59,811 nucleotides of DNA from Prototheca cutis (GCA_002897115.2 BCIH01000010.1:924270-984080), one strand, 5' to 3'. Positions 11,584 through 24,492 are shown, counted from the first letter of the stretch. A program made the numbers and translations. The notes: generated by a model not told the origin, from the sequence alone.

Positions 11584-14500
11584 TGATACCATCAGCCCCA
11601 CGCCCGACGGGGAGCAGTCGCCCCATGCCTCAGCCCTGCTCGGCTCATGCGGGCTCCCTGCTCCAGACATGCCATTTACGCGTCGTTGGAGCATGGAAGC
11701 ACCGCACGCGGCCTCCTCGGGCGCGTGGGTCGAGCGGAATCCGCCGTGCTCCGCCTGCTCGGCAGCAGGCTGCAGAACTGGCAGTCCAAGCCCCACTGGA
11801 CCAGGCGAGTCTGTTGCATGTTTTGACCCTCATACATAAGATGTGTGGGCAGTGTACATGTGATGTATTGTAGGTTTGGAGAAGAATCTGAAAACGACTG
11901 AGGGTGATCTTGTTGCTGGCTGCCCGCAGGCACCTGGCCCACGGCCGCCGGTGCCGGTGCCCAAGGAGGGCCGGGCAGCCCTGCGACGACACGCCGGCAC
12001 GCTGGCCACCATCAATGCCATGGAGCCCGAGATTCGGGCGCTGAGCGACGAACAGCTGGCCGGCACGACGCGGCGGCTGCGAGACAAGCTGGCAGCAGGA
12101 CAGACTCTGGACGGGCTTCTGCCAGAGGCCTTTGCGGCATGCCGCGAGGCCGCCCGGCGCTGCATTGGCATGCGTCACTATGACGTCCAGATTGTGCGTT
12201 TTGGGGGGTTTCATGTGTGTTATCTTGGTGGATTGAATTAATCATGGTCGTTATTGCGTTGAGAGCATGACAGTCACTGATCACCGTTCCATTCCCCATG
12301 GGGGCTGGGACCTCCATGTCTTGCGCAGATGGGAGGCATCATCTTGTTTGAAGGCGCCGTGGCAGAGATGAAGACGGGAGAGGGCAAGACACTCGTGGCG
12401 ACCCTGCCTGCTTATCTGGCTTCTCTAGAAGGTACCCCTTGGTGCAGGGTGCTCAAATGGATCATGGAGGGTTGGCAATGCAGGGTTTCTCATGCAACAC
12501 TCTCCATGAGGTAAGCATGGCTGGGGCTCAATGGGGCCCCCTGTTCAAGCAGTGCGCAGCAAGGCCCGGGCAACTTTGACTTGCTGCTGACCCAGGTCGA
12601 ATTGCTGGCCCATCCCTCGGCGTCAATCACCTCCGACGCAGGCAAGGGTGCGCACATCGTCACCGTCAACGATTACCTGGCGAAGCGAGACGCCGAATGG
12701 TGAGATTGGGGTCATGATGGGAGGTGATGAACGGTGGAGATGTCGGTGATGCTCAGGACATGTGGCGCACTGGTGCACCCCCGGGGGTCGTCAACAGCAG
12801 CATCATACAGATGATGGGCGATCTCCCAAAAATCGTGCAAAGAATATGCAGGGTGGGCAAGGTGTTCAAGGCGCTGGGTTCGAGCGTGGGTGTCGTGCTT
12901 GCCACTGATGAGACGGCGGCTGCCCAGGCAGCGTTTGCGGCTGACATCACCTACATCACCGCACAGCAACTGGGATTTACTTACTTGAAAGATAACATGG
13001 CCCGAGACCCATCCCGCCTGGTGAGTAGTATGGTGGTGGGTTTTGTTTTATTGATTGGATGATTCGATGTTTTTCTGTGGTTCGTTTGATGATGGTGGGT
13101 AACGCAGGGTAGGATGGGGCTCCGACGGGAGCCAGACCCCTTCACATGACCACGACTGTTCGGTTGGACAAACAACCTTCCCTGTAACCAACTGTTCTCT
13201 GAGGAAAAAGCCACATCAGGGACTCAAACATTCCCCAAATACAAAGATACTCATACATTACATGTGTGCAGGTGCTGACGCGGCCACCGGCGTTTGCGTT
13301 GGTGGACGAGGCCGATGCCGTGCTGGTGGACGAGTGCGCCACGCCGCTGGTGATGAGCGTGCAGGCTGACGTCGTCGATGCCGGGCACTGGCGCGTGGCC
13401 GACGCCGTGGCCGCGTGCCTGGCCGCCGTCCGGCTCAGTCCCAAAGACGCCGAGGATGCAAAGGCGAGGGCGTGGGCAGAGGAACATGCTGATGCCACAC
13501 TCCTGCCCCACAACCGCCAGGCCGCGCTCACAGAGCGGGGCGGGCGGAGGGCGGCCAAGTTGCTTGGTGAGACGGCCGGTTGCAGGGCGCTGTCGTTCCA
13601 GTTTTCTTTTGACGCTTGCGTGTTTGACGTGTCATGTAGACCTGCATCACCACACCTGCCTGCCCAAACCGTACTGCAGTGGAGACTGGCGTCGCGGCGC
13701 AGGGCATGTCCGCAAACGGAGAGCTCTACGTGGCGCAGCTGATCCCGGGGCCTGGTAATGCCGAGGGCGATGGGCCCGGCAATGGCACGAAATCCAGCCC
13801 CCGCTGCAGGGCGGTGGTCACACGTGCGCCTGCACGCCGTCCGGGCCAGCTCCCCGTCGGCTTCTCAGCCGACGACATCCGTGAGCTCGACGGTGTGCGC
13901 ACCGCAGCAGAGGCGCTGCAGCGTTTGGACATAACAGCGCTGGACGGCTGCAGCGACGAGAGTGCGGCTAGAATAGCGCCTGTCTTGCTCTGGGGCGGCG
14001 AGCACGTGCGTATGCTTGCGGTCGGATTGACAGAGTGGACCAAACGCCTCGGCGCATTGCGATGCATTGAGGGGTCTTAGGATACATGTGCATGGAACAT
14101 GGGCGGCTGCTTGCTATGTTTCAGAAGCACCCAGCCCAGACACTGCGACCCTGCTCGCCCACAGAGCTACGGCAAGTACATCCAGACGAGTCTCAAGGCG
14201 CACCACCTCTTTCTTCGCGACGTCGACTACACCGTCCGGAGCAACCAGGTGCATGATTGCGGGGAGAGAGGGCCCGGTTAGTTGACTGGGTGGAAACAGC
14301 AAAGCCATAGCTGTGCCTGCATTTGGGTGGTTATTGTTGGGCCTCCCCGGATCGTGCTGGGGATCACCTCGTGGCGCTGGCCGACGATGACGATGACCTG
14401 CATCTCTTCTCGGCGTCTGGCGGCTTTGTTCACGGAACTGAGCATCCCCAATGCAGCAGATTGTGCTGATTGATCAGAGCACGGGGCGCGAGCGGCAGAA

Positions 14501-17500
14501 GACACGCTGGTCCGATGGTCTCCACCAGGTCGGAAGGCGGTGCAGTGCTGGGGAGGTGTGGGGCACGACGGCCGATGGACGAGTCATCGCTGTGGTACCT
14601 GGCCGGTCCAAGGATCCTGCGGTTGGGGTCTTCTCACTCCCCATGTGGCGTGGATTTCATGAGCTTACAGGCAAACCCCCTCTCTCCTGCGCATCCCCTA
14701 AACCACCAATCAACAGGCTGTGGAAGCCAAGGAGGGTGTGGTCATCTCTCCCAGGGACTACAACCAGGCATCCATAACGTTTACGTCCCTGTTCAAGATG
14801 TACCACCGCTTGTGCGGCATGACAGTGCGTGCCATGGTTCTTGAGTGTGGCTGTGGGGGACTGCGCCTGTCTCGATGCGAGGGAATGCGACAGAGCCCTA
14901 CTCTTGCAATCACTCCCCCCATTCCCCGACCGTAAAGGGCACGGCGATGTCCTTGAAGGAGGATTTCAAGGAGACGTACGACCTGCAGGTGGTGGCACTG
15001 CCCCCTCACCTCCCCTGCCAGCGGGCTGACTACCCGGTGACAATTTACATGGGCTTTGAGGTGAGTGCATGCTCTTGTGTGGTTCTTCCCGGTTGCTGCT
15101 TCCCCGCGGCCACTGTGACTCTCGTGGCCNCGGCTGCTTCCCCGCGGCCGCTCTTTCTCGACTCACAGCCACACTCCCCTCCCGCAAACGGCAGGGTTAC
15201 CTCGCGGAACTGGAGGGTCGTGTGCTGGAGGCCCTGGAGTCTGGCCGTCCCGTGCTGGTGGGCACAGCGACGCTGGAGCAGTCGGAAGTTCTGCATGCAC
15301 AGTTGCAGTCGCTGTTTGCCCTGCGCTACGGTGGAGCCGGAGGCGGTGGCAGTCCGTCGGCCCCGGGTCCGGTGCTCAACCTGCTCAACGCTCGGCCCGA
15401 GTCGGTGCGACGCGAGGCGCAGATTATCGCGCAGGCGGGGCTGCCCTGGACGGTGACCATCGCGACCAACATGGCTGGCCGCGGGACAGATATTCTGTTG
15501 GGGGGCAACGCCAAGGGCCTGACGCAGCAGGCGCTCGAATGGTTTTTCTTGACCGCTGTCGTCCGGGAAGGGGACATGGAAGCGCATGCAGGGCAGAACC
15601 AGTACCAGTTGCTTTCATCCGCGCTGCCGCGGCCGCCACTGGACTCGTTAACGGGGCTGTTTCACGGCGTGCGCAGCGCAAAGGCGGGCCTGCCGCCGCC
15701 ACTGGCCGCCGCGCTGCAGGAGGCCGTTCGAGCGCTGCAGCGTGGGAGGGGGACCGACGCCGTGACCCCGGCGCAGGCCGTCGATTGGCTGTCGGAGGTG
15801 CTGGAGGAGGCAGAGGTCCTGCATTCCCACTTCCTTCTTACTGCAGCTGGTGACGGGGTGCAGGAAGGCCTGGAAGGCGAGGCGGCCCTCATTTCAAGAG
15901 CGCTTGACTGGCTGGACGGGGCTGAAGCCCGGCATCTCCTCGGTCGTATGGGGGTGAACGGTGCTGATGCTGTTGCTGATGCTCCTGCAACGGGCAGTGG
16001 AGTGCGGGGTGCAGGCGCCAGCGATGTGGCGGCAGGCCTTCGACCAGGGCAAACCAGCGACAGCAACCGCAATGGCCCACCAACCCCCGAGTCCACCACC
16101 CTCCATCACCTGGGGGATCGGAGTGCACTGCGGCGCTATGCGTTCCTGCAGTGGCTCTGGTTTGACCGTGCATGCCAGGGCTACGGCGCGGCGGTGCGTG
16201 GCGCCGGCGGTCTGCGCGTGGTCGTGGCGGCAGCCGTCCCGACTCGGAACGAGGCACAGCTGCGGGGCCGTGCGGGACGCCAGGGNGATCCCGGCGATTC
16301 CTTCTTTCTTTCCCACCTGGGCGACCGCATGCTAGAGATGTACCTGGGCACGGGGCTCGTCCGCACCGTNAGCGTGCTGGGGGAGGAGGCGCTGGCCTAC
16401 GAAAAGCAACCCACGGGACCCATGCTGGTGTCGAATGTGCAGCGCCGTTTCGACCATGACGTCCGCATGCGTGAGTACGAGCTGCTTGGTGTCTGCGGGG
16501 GGTGTTTCTACCGTCGTGGGCTTGTTTAACGTACGCGTGCTTGTGTTTCCGTTGGGTGGGGTTGGNTGCATCCTTGCGCCGAGCTTGAATCCTTGAACAG
16601 NGGACGACTGGACCACGTGCCGCCCATCAACCGCCGCTGGNTGCACAGGTCTGAAGCAGGAGCGGAAGCGGGACGAGGTGGTGGATCCGTATCGGCGCCA
16701 CATCTACACCATCCGGCGCGCGCTGCTGAGAGGTTCTGCGGAGGCTGCNGACGCCATGACGGCAGAGTTCCTGCCGGNTTTTTTGCAGAATCTGATTCGG
16801 GCATACCTGGAACCCGGTGACACCGAAGTCCCTGGGCCAGAGGCCGAGCGCAGGCTCAGGGCGCTGCTTGCTGGGCTCCAAGGTCTTGTCAACGGAGATG
16901 CCACACCCAGTCTGCTAGAGCAAGAAGGGTCCTTCAACGGTGCGCCTGTTTGTTTGTCTCTCGATGGAAGATGGATTTTGGGTNCCGGTAAAGTTTGTTA
17001 GGCGCCCTGTTACATGTGAACAGGATGCACCCTGACCTCCCTCTGCGTCCTTCAATGCACCTCCCTCCCCTGCAGGCCAGCGGCACCAGGGGAGGCTGGA
17101 CCCGTCGACGGGCGGCTACCGCGCCGCACTCAACCTGTTCCCTGAGTCCCAGGTGGAAAGCGTGATCGAGGCGCTCTGGGACAACACAGACCTCCCNCCG
17201 CTCCGGACCTGCGGCGTACAGGGCACGCGGTCCATCCGCCAACGCGTGCGCTGGGTGTTGCTCGTGCAAGCCGGTCTTTTCTGTTTGTGATGCNGTGGGA
17301 TTGGGGATCTTCGTCTCAGCAGCAGCACCACATGCCGTCCTTGCTTTCCACCAGACCGCACTGCCACCCACCGTAACCCACTCAAACAGATAAAGGCGGC
17401 GAGTGCGTTGGTGGACATGCCGGCTGCGACGAGTCAGGAATCCCGGCTGCGGCTGTGGTTGCTGGCGCAGTTGCTAGAGGCACAGAGGGGCCAGCGGGTG

Positions 17501-18278
17501 CTGGCGCACCGGGCGCTGATAGATTTGGCCCGTCTGGACACGGAGCAGGCGGAGACAGCCGTCCTGGCCGCACGCCGGGACGCTGCGCTCGCCTGCATCG
17601 ACGGCCTCTGGGCCGACTTTCTAAAGGTACGGTGGGGATGTTGCTGGGGAGGGGATGGGGGAATTAATTTGGTGTGATGAATGGGAAGGGAGGGTGTGAG
17701 CTCGTTGCCCAAGAGGAAGTTGCTGGCCATTGCATTGTTGAGAGTGCTGCTCCACACAAGCACGCACGCATCATGTGGCAATGTCTGGTCAAGCCGCCTC
17801 CTTGTCCCTCGTCCGTCCCTGCTGTGCAGTCCATGGACACGCTGGCAGCCGCTGCGATGGTCCGCACGTTCTCCCGGCGGGATCCGTGGGACGAATTCAA
17901 GCTGGAGATGTCGTCGCTGTTCATGCAACTCCTGGACGGTGCGCAGGGCCGGGATGTGGAGTGGAAATTGTCCCGGGGATGCATGAGCAGGCTGATGCCA
18001 GGCAGCCTGCTCATGCATCCCCTGCGGACGGAGGAGGACCCCATGCACTGCATGCAGGGACCAGCCATTTTATTGACATACACGGAAGCAATGTCACTAT
18101 GCAGACACTCAAAAAGCACCATTCCAGCTCCCAATCCTCTGCAGACTTTCATGAGCAGCTGGTTGCGTCTTCTTTCGTCGACCTCGAATTTGAGAGTCTG
18201 CCACTCCCGGCGCCGACAGACACCCTGGATGAGGAGCGCACCTCTCGGCAGGCGGAGGAAGCACCGCTGGCTGTGTAA
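11584..18278 (+). CDS. SECA2: SecA2-like preprotein translocase ATPase, plastid type
   Basis: SecA motors push preproteins through Sec channels; plant SecA2 works with SCY2 at the plastid inner envelope. About 14 short introns were followed. Blocks in order: Walker [45 protein letters not shown], helicase DEAD-like [66 protein letters not shown]-like [17 protein letters not shown] and LRGRAGRQ. Late blocks [13 protein letters not shown] and LWADFLKSMDTL match the end of plant SecA2, and the zinc-binding tail of bacterial SecA is absent. The N-terminal exon (ATG 11584) is Ser/Pro/Arg-rich, fits a transit peptide and joins by a CAG|GCGAGT donor. The last exon is uncertain: the stop at 18278 follows an acidic tail, and an inverted repeat lies just before it. 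Three Ns (15130, 16286, 16370) fall in this gene. Confidence 0.9.
11805..11929 (+). other. Probable GC-AG first intron of the SecA2-like gene
   Basis: The donor is CAG|GCGAGT and the acceptor GCCCGCAG|GCA. Both sides are in phase 0, joining the presumed transit-peptide exon to the conserved N-terminal exon (11930-12193). It is less certain than the other GC introns because the upstream exon has no homology support. Confidence 0.55.
17975..18022 (+). repeat. Perfect 20-bp inverted repeat with 8-nt loop
   Basis: The left arm 17975-17994 (GGGGATGCATGAGCAGGCTG) and right arm 18003-18022 are exact reverse complements, separated by eight bases. RNA from either strand would form a 20-bp stem. It sits between the last clear SecA2 exon (ends about 17940) and the presumed terminal exon, so it is probably intronic or in the 3' UTR. 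Confidence 0.9.
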
Positions 18279-18666
18279 ATGATGTTGTTCCTTTCCCATC
18301 CTCCAATTGGATTTGTGGGATTCTGTTGTCGGCCCGGTCCAGCGGACACTCTGGGAACCGTGTAGGAAGATACCGCACCATGGCCATTGAAATGCCGAGG
18401 TCATGGTACTCATTCACCCTAAAGCGTCATCCTGTCATGTGGGTTCTTCCTTCCATTAAAGACCACTGCAAAGTGCGGCACGTCTTCTTTAGGCTTCCCA
18501 GCGAAATGCACAGCATGCCCACAGGCGGCATCTCTGTGTCGGGATGAAATTGGGTTTCAAGCTGCGATGCAAAACTGGGTTGCACCAAGTGCAGGTGCAT
18601 CACAGGCATACCATCTGGTTCCATTTTCCGGCACAGAAGCATCGTCCTAGCACCCCCACGCAGCAG
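18279..18666. other. Convergent spacer between SecA2 and the TFIIIC subunit
   Basis: This 388-bp stretch lies between two 3' ends. The SecA2 stop overlaps a TGTAA sequence (18274-18278). No gene is evident. Confidence 0.5.
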
Positions 18667-21600
18667 TCAGGACAGTCCACAGGGCGGGGACAGGCACAGG
18701 CTGGACTTGGGAGGTCCCAGCAACCCGAGACATAGCAGGCAGCCAGCAGGAAGCCAACAACCGTAGTGCCGGCCACACAACTGGCACTGCCAGCTCGACC
18801 GAGGCCGCTCCAGCGGCATCAGCGTGGCAGGGCACCGTGGCACCAGCAGTGTGCTGCCATCCTGTGGTAACGAGTTTCAACGGAACAGGGGTTATTGCAT
18901 GGCAACTGGGGATGTCAGGTGACAGTGACTAAAACCCTGCAATGCATGCACGCCAAACGGGCCCCTGTGTCCTGGTGGTGACGGGCAGTTGCATTCGGTC
19001 AAACGACCAATGAACCGGGGAGACACTGCTCCGTACCTCGAGGATAATGCGCCCCGTCGTAGCACCAGCAACCCCGGGCCGCATCAGCATGCCGTCTGGT
19101 GCATGGCCCTCCAGTGCATGCCACGCTGCATCTTGCAGGTCAGCGCTGACATGCTGCTGCCCAGACTGCGCCGAGGCCAGCACCCAAGCACCCCACCGGG
19201 CTCGCAGCCCGACGTCCTGTGATGACCTAGCGCTCGGCAGTCTGGCTGCAGGAGCGTTTGTTTCCTCATTTTCTTGAGGAAGCAAGACATCCACAGCCAG
19301 ACGGAGCAAGAGCTCAGCTTCCACCTTCTCGAGCAACGGGCCGATGCTCGCCTGGGCCCGGCAGCGCAAAACTGACGAGGTGCATCGCAGCGTCTGGGTG
19401 GGCACTGCCTGGAGCGAGCCCTGCAGGCCGGTGGCATCCAAAAAATCAGCCGCTACCCCGTCACTGACCCAGCCGTCCTGGCACAACGGCAGCAGGGCGT
19501 CCCACGCAGCACTGGCCGGTATCGCCTCCTGAGCGTGCGGCTGCCCGCGCGGCGGGGCAGCAAGCCGGTGCAACGAGGCGCGCAGCAGTTTGTCCCCGGG
19601 GTCTGGGACGCGGTAGAGCGCCACCTCCGCCTGCATCACCTTTTGGTGAACCTGCAGCTGCCTGTGGATGGGAATGTCGTGGTTATAGTCGTGGTGCCAT
19701 GGGGGGTCGGTTTGCATCGCCAAGAAAGACCAAAGAAACTCTGGCCAAATTTTTTCCCCACACGTCACAGGTGCATTCGCCGGGCTCCTCCCCATGCCCC
19801 AATTTGATGATAACACTGCGCGCTCCCAAGATCATGGACACCCACTCACTTGACGAGTTCCGTGGCAGGATGCCTGGCGAGGCGGAGCATCGCAACGACC
19901 AGGCCGCTACCAGATGCGGCCAGTCCAAACGCGCCCCAGCCCTTGCCAGCTGTGCACCCCGGCGGTACAACGGGAGGCGGAGCCGCTGTGACGGCCAGAA
20001 GCGGCGAGACGACGGCCGTTGCCTGAGGTCTTGAAACTACGCTCGCAGAGACTTCCCGCTGCACCGCCACCGCCCAGCGATGAAGGGTGCCCTGCCGGTC
20101 AACGCTGATGAGGCTATGAGACCATTCTTCCTCCAGGTTCGCTGCTGCGTCGAGCTGCTGCTCCTGGAGGTCCCAGGAACTCCAGGCAAGACCGGTGACT
20201 GGGAAGCACGCAGCGATGCTCTCTGGCATGATGACATGACAATTTTCTTCTCCTTGAATGGATGGAATGTCAGTCTCTTGCATCGCATGTGCCGATCCCG
20301 GCTCGGGCTTGACGCCGAGGTCACGATGCAAGGGCCCTCCGTTGTCGCTCGTAGCTTGCGCACCGCCGGCGACCCCACCTCGCCAAATCAAAATGTTTCC
20401 GTTTGCCTTGCCAGCCGCGAGCCAAATTGCGCCGTTCTTACCGCGTCTCGCGACCAGGCACGTCACGGGTGCTAGGTCTGGTGGGGATACTGTCTGGGCA
20501 GCTGTTGCCAGGAAGTGGAAGTTTGCTTGGCCGTTGCCCAAGCACTCCTGAGAAGCAGCAGCAGTAGGTGCACCAGCTCCAGGGGAAGCAGGTAGGGAGA
20601 CATGACCATCGCCTTCCCCGGCCTCAAGTTCCACCCTCACGAGCCGCCCGTCAGACAGACCAGCAAAGAGCACTGGTCGTTGCGCCGTGGTCGTCCCGCC
20701 ACTGCTCGTCCAGACATCCCCAGGAGAAGGTGCAAACGCCAAAGAAGTCACCCAGGCATCACGGGATCGAGTGACAAGCAGGGTCCTGCAGTGCTGCAGC
20801 CGGGATCTGGCCGCTGCCTGCAGCGCTTCTGGGCCGAGATCTGGCACGGGTTCCCCAGGCAACACCCGCCACAGGAACACCCGGCCCCCCCGTGCGCCCA
20901 CCGCCAGCCAAGCCGTGCCTGTGGCGGCATCAGTCGCGGAAAACGTGATGCACAGTGCGGCACGTGCATCCGCATGAGCGGTGTACTCTCGAGCTGAGAC
21001 GCGGCGGCCGGCACCGGTGTCATGGTGCAGCCTGCCGTCAGCAATCGATGGGCTGTCCACTGATCCCCTGGCGGCCTGGCGAGTTGTTGTCTTGTCCTGT
21101 TGGGTTTGGGGTTGGTATCGGTGTTTGAAAAAGCATTGTTTGATACCATTGGAGGCCATTCAAGATCACAGGTTATCAAAGAGAGCAAGCTAGAGAGCCC
21201 TACCCATGCAAGCCACCAGCCACGCAATCAAGCGTCTGTCTTCCCAGATTTATGCAGCACCCAAGCTCCCTTTTCCTCCGAAAGTCCAGCCAACCAGCCA
21301 GCCAGCTGTCCAGTCACGCCAACANCTCACCAGCTGTGCTTGCGGGTCGCCCGCAGCAACGCCACCGCGCCGACGACCGCCGGACGATGCGTGCCTTTGT
21401 CTTTTGCTTGAAGGCGTGGNTGCCGCGAAATCATCGTCGTCGTCACCGTTTCTTTCCACTGAGTCCAGCCCTCCCGAAGTTCCCTGAGACCGTGTGGTGG
21501 CTTCCGTCCCCGATAGACTGACCCGGCGCAGCCGGCTACCGGGGCCNCTGCCTTCCGGCACGCTCGGCAGCACCGGGTCGTCCTCGACCATGGCCAACGT

Positions 21601-24004
21601 TGTGGCAGCCTCTCCACCAAGATTTGGTTCGAGAGNAGGCTTGGCTTCTGTACCATCAGCTGCCGCAGCATCGTTGCCGCTGCTGTCACAGGAACCAGCG
21701 CCAGACGCATTCGTCCCCGGGCCCGGNCTGCTACCGCCGCCGGGCACTGCGCCGGGCGCGACAGTGAGATCAGCGAGCAGCTCTCCCGTAGACTTGTCCC
21801 ACCCCTTGCGCAGACGAGCCAGCCACAGTGGGTTGAACACAGGCGGACTGTCGTAGCCCAGCTGCCGCAGCAGCCTGGGAAAGCCAGCTTGAAATTCGGC
21901 CGAGACGCGGTCGATCAGCCCGATGTCGCTGCCACGCAGGTGCTCCGACCGCGACTTGTACTGCTCCCTTTGATTCTCGGGAATCTATATGCGCGTGTGT
22001 GGGTGTGGGTGTGTGGAAGGTGAGTGCTTTGGCGCCGATTGATTGAACAAGTCCCAGGCGTGTGCTCATGGACCTCCGTTGCAAACACAGCCGGAGACCA
22101 ACAGAAACACAGCCTGTGAATACACGCCATCCGCCCAATCCGCCGGCATGCACCTGTTCGCGGATATGAAGAAAGCGCCTCACAGCCGACAGGATAACGG
22201 AGCGCCTGGCTGCCTGAGGTCCACTGCTCACATTCACTGCCGGCAGTGCCCGCCACGAAAAGCCGGTGGGTGGGACATACATGGCCGGCGTGCCGTTCCT
22301 TCCAGTTCGGGACGACTGGCGCCCGCACGGCAGCGGGCTGCTGCTGTGTCTTCGCTTCCCCGCGGCACCGGAGAAAGTGGGATCTGGCTGGAAAACCGAC
22401 CGGCGGCGTCTCTGTCGCTGATTACTGTCCCGAGAGGGGGGCTTTCGGGCATCTCCACTGTCTCTACCATCCTCGTCGGCAGTCTCTGCAGCCTCGTCAG
22501 AGACCGAGGCGCTGTCCGATGCCGAAGTTGTCGTTGAGGGCATTGCACTTCTGCTGGTATGGCCCTGCCCACCACCACCGGCGCCACTGCTGCCGCCTGA
22601 CGAGGCTGCCCCATCAGCTCCGTCGTCGTCGGATGCCGTGTACCGAACGGTCGCCATGCGCCGCAGGCCCGGTCGCGCTGCCGTGCGTCGCCTTGACACG
22701 CCGTCTGCGGGGGACTGACCTCTGGGTCTGGCCTTGGCGGGCGAACTCCCACCGACAGCCTCTGCACTGGCACGATCCGCACCAGCACTAGGACCCATCG
22801 CAGCTGTGCTGCTGCCACGGGGACAGTCGCGGACACGGTCCCAGGCAAACCGTAGCGCCCGCCGAGCTTCGATATCCAGTGCCGACGCCAAACCCAGACC
22901 TGTGGCGGTGAGCGCCGTGGCATGCCGACTCCAAAGCCATGCCTGCAGGGCCTGGAGCGCAGCGAGGTCAACGCCCTTGAGGTGGCTGGAGGGGGTCGGG
23001 TACCGTGGCCGTTGCTCCAATGGACATGCTGCTCGCACAAGCAAGAAAGCACGAACGAATCCGTCCATCAGCGCCGCCCGCGCCGCGCGGGGTGCGACGC
23101 CGATATCCCCTTCGATGCTCGCCACGGTACCATCCAGCGCTGTCGTCGCTTCGTCAAGGCCAAACACTTCGTTTTCACCACCAGTCTGCGGCGGCGACTG
23201 TGCAGTCTCTTGCGCGCCGGCCGCACCGGCAGCGGCACCGGTACTGCTGCCTTCGGCTCGAACGGGCCGCTTCGCTTTTCGTGCACGTTTGGGTGCTGGT
23301 GCCGGTGCGCCCTGTAGTCCTTGAGCTGGTGGTGATGCTGACGGTGTCAGCTTTTGTTCAGCAGGTTCTTCCCCATCACCCTCGCCGGCACCGCCGCGCA
23401 GGCGCAACGTCCTCGCCGCCGCCGCCGCGCTCTCGTGGTCGTCGCCATCACCCGCCTCACACTCTGCATCATCAGCTCGCCCACCCGCGTTCATCGTCAT
23501 CATGGCATCGATGTCGTCCGTCAAGTCGACGGCGCACGTCCACTGGCTGCACCGGTGCGTGGGTGGCACGACTACCAATACCTGGTGATCGCAGGTCACG
23601 ACGCCCAGCAAGCAGCCGCCCTGCGGTGCCAGACCCCGCGGCGACCACGCCAGACCCCGGGCGCTCGGCGCTCTGGCCAGACCCGGCCAGCGCGAGCCGT
23701 AGGCCTGAGCCCGCAGCGCCAGCAGATCCTGTGTAAGAGTGCCAGGTGGCGCGGCCGCTGGCCCTGCTAGGGCGCGGGGACCCGGCAGCGCGGCCGATGC
23801 ACGGGGACCCGTCATGCCGCCAGGATGCAGCAGACTCACGCTGGAGCCGGTGCCGCAGGCCAGCACGTTGTCCTCGGACCAAGCCAGGACGGGAGCCGTG
23901 TCCGGCGGGGCCAGCAGGCCCTGCCGGGCGACCAGCTTGGGCCCGCCCGTCGTCATGACAAAGGGGTCACGGGTTCGAAACCTGCCCCTGGGAACCGGGG
24001 CCAC
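18667..24004 (-). CDS. TFIIIC delta / 90-kDa-type subunit (GTF3C4-like)
   Basis: TFIIIC recognises internal promoters of tRNA genes and recruits TFIIIB for RNA polymerase III. The N-terminus (MTTGGPKLVARQGLL, then VLAWSEDNVLACGTGSSVSL and GPRASAAL) matches the WD40-type N-terminal domain of the 90-kDa subunit: a SW(S)DDN block, then NP...GPRG, then LSWSP. A second beta-propeller region near 21000-19850 reads WLAVGARGGRVFLWRV and WLAAGKANGNILIW. The C-terminus has a cysteine-rich zinc-finger-like end: RCPATLMPLERPRSSWQ, then CQLCGRHYGCW, with the stop at 18667-18669. Between 23500 and 22100 lies a very long Ser/Asp/Arg-rich disordered insertion. The ATG could be 24004 or 23956. Several internal exon borders were not resolved, and three Ns fall around 21420-21727. 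Confidence 0.72.
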
Positions 24005-24492
24005 TGCGGCCGATCATCGCCTTGGAGGCACCCGCTGTCCACGATTGAACGGTGAAATCAAAGTCTCCTGTTCTGGCTTCGCGTATGCGTGTCAGGGGCT
24101 GACCCACCGGGGCACTCACCCGCGCAAAAACGGGCTGTTCCGTCGAAAGCGGCAAGTGCACAGCCCAGGAGCCGTGGAGGGGCTAAGGCCCTGGCTAAGA
24201 AGATCAATTACATTCCAAACATGCCGTACAACGCCAAGGCAAAACATAAACAGGGCCGACCGAGACAGGGACAGTGCCATTGCTGCAGCGCAGGGCATCG
24301 CTGCCGCCTCTGGTGCCTCCCGATTGGATGGACGCAGCCAGAATCGCGAGGCCGGAGAATCGCCAGGCCTCGGGGTGCAGGGGCCAGGCGCCCTCGGTCG
24401 GCAGCCTCAAAAATGCATGCATGGGAAACCTGTCACTCTCTTGATCTGTTCCTGGCTCATTTTCCAACATATCTGTGGCGACGTTAGCAAGC
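24005..24492. promoter_or_regulatory. Divergent promoter region of the TFIIIC subunit and AKR2
   Basis: This 488-bp gap lies between divergent starts. The middle (about 24200-24260) is relatively A-rich. I found no convincing exon or RNA gene. Confidence 0.45.

Noticed and set aside
23960..23995. tRNA gene around the GGTTCGAAACC element
   Set aside because: No A-box at the right distance and no acceptor-stem pairing. The bases also code for the TFIIIC subunit N-terminus.
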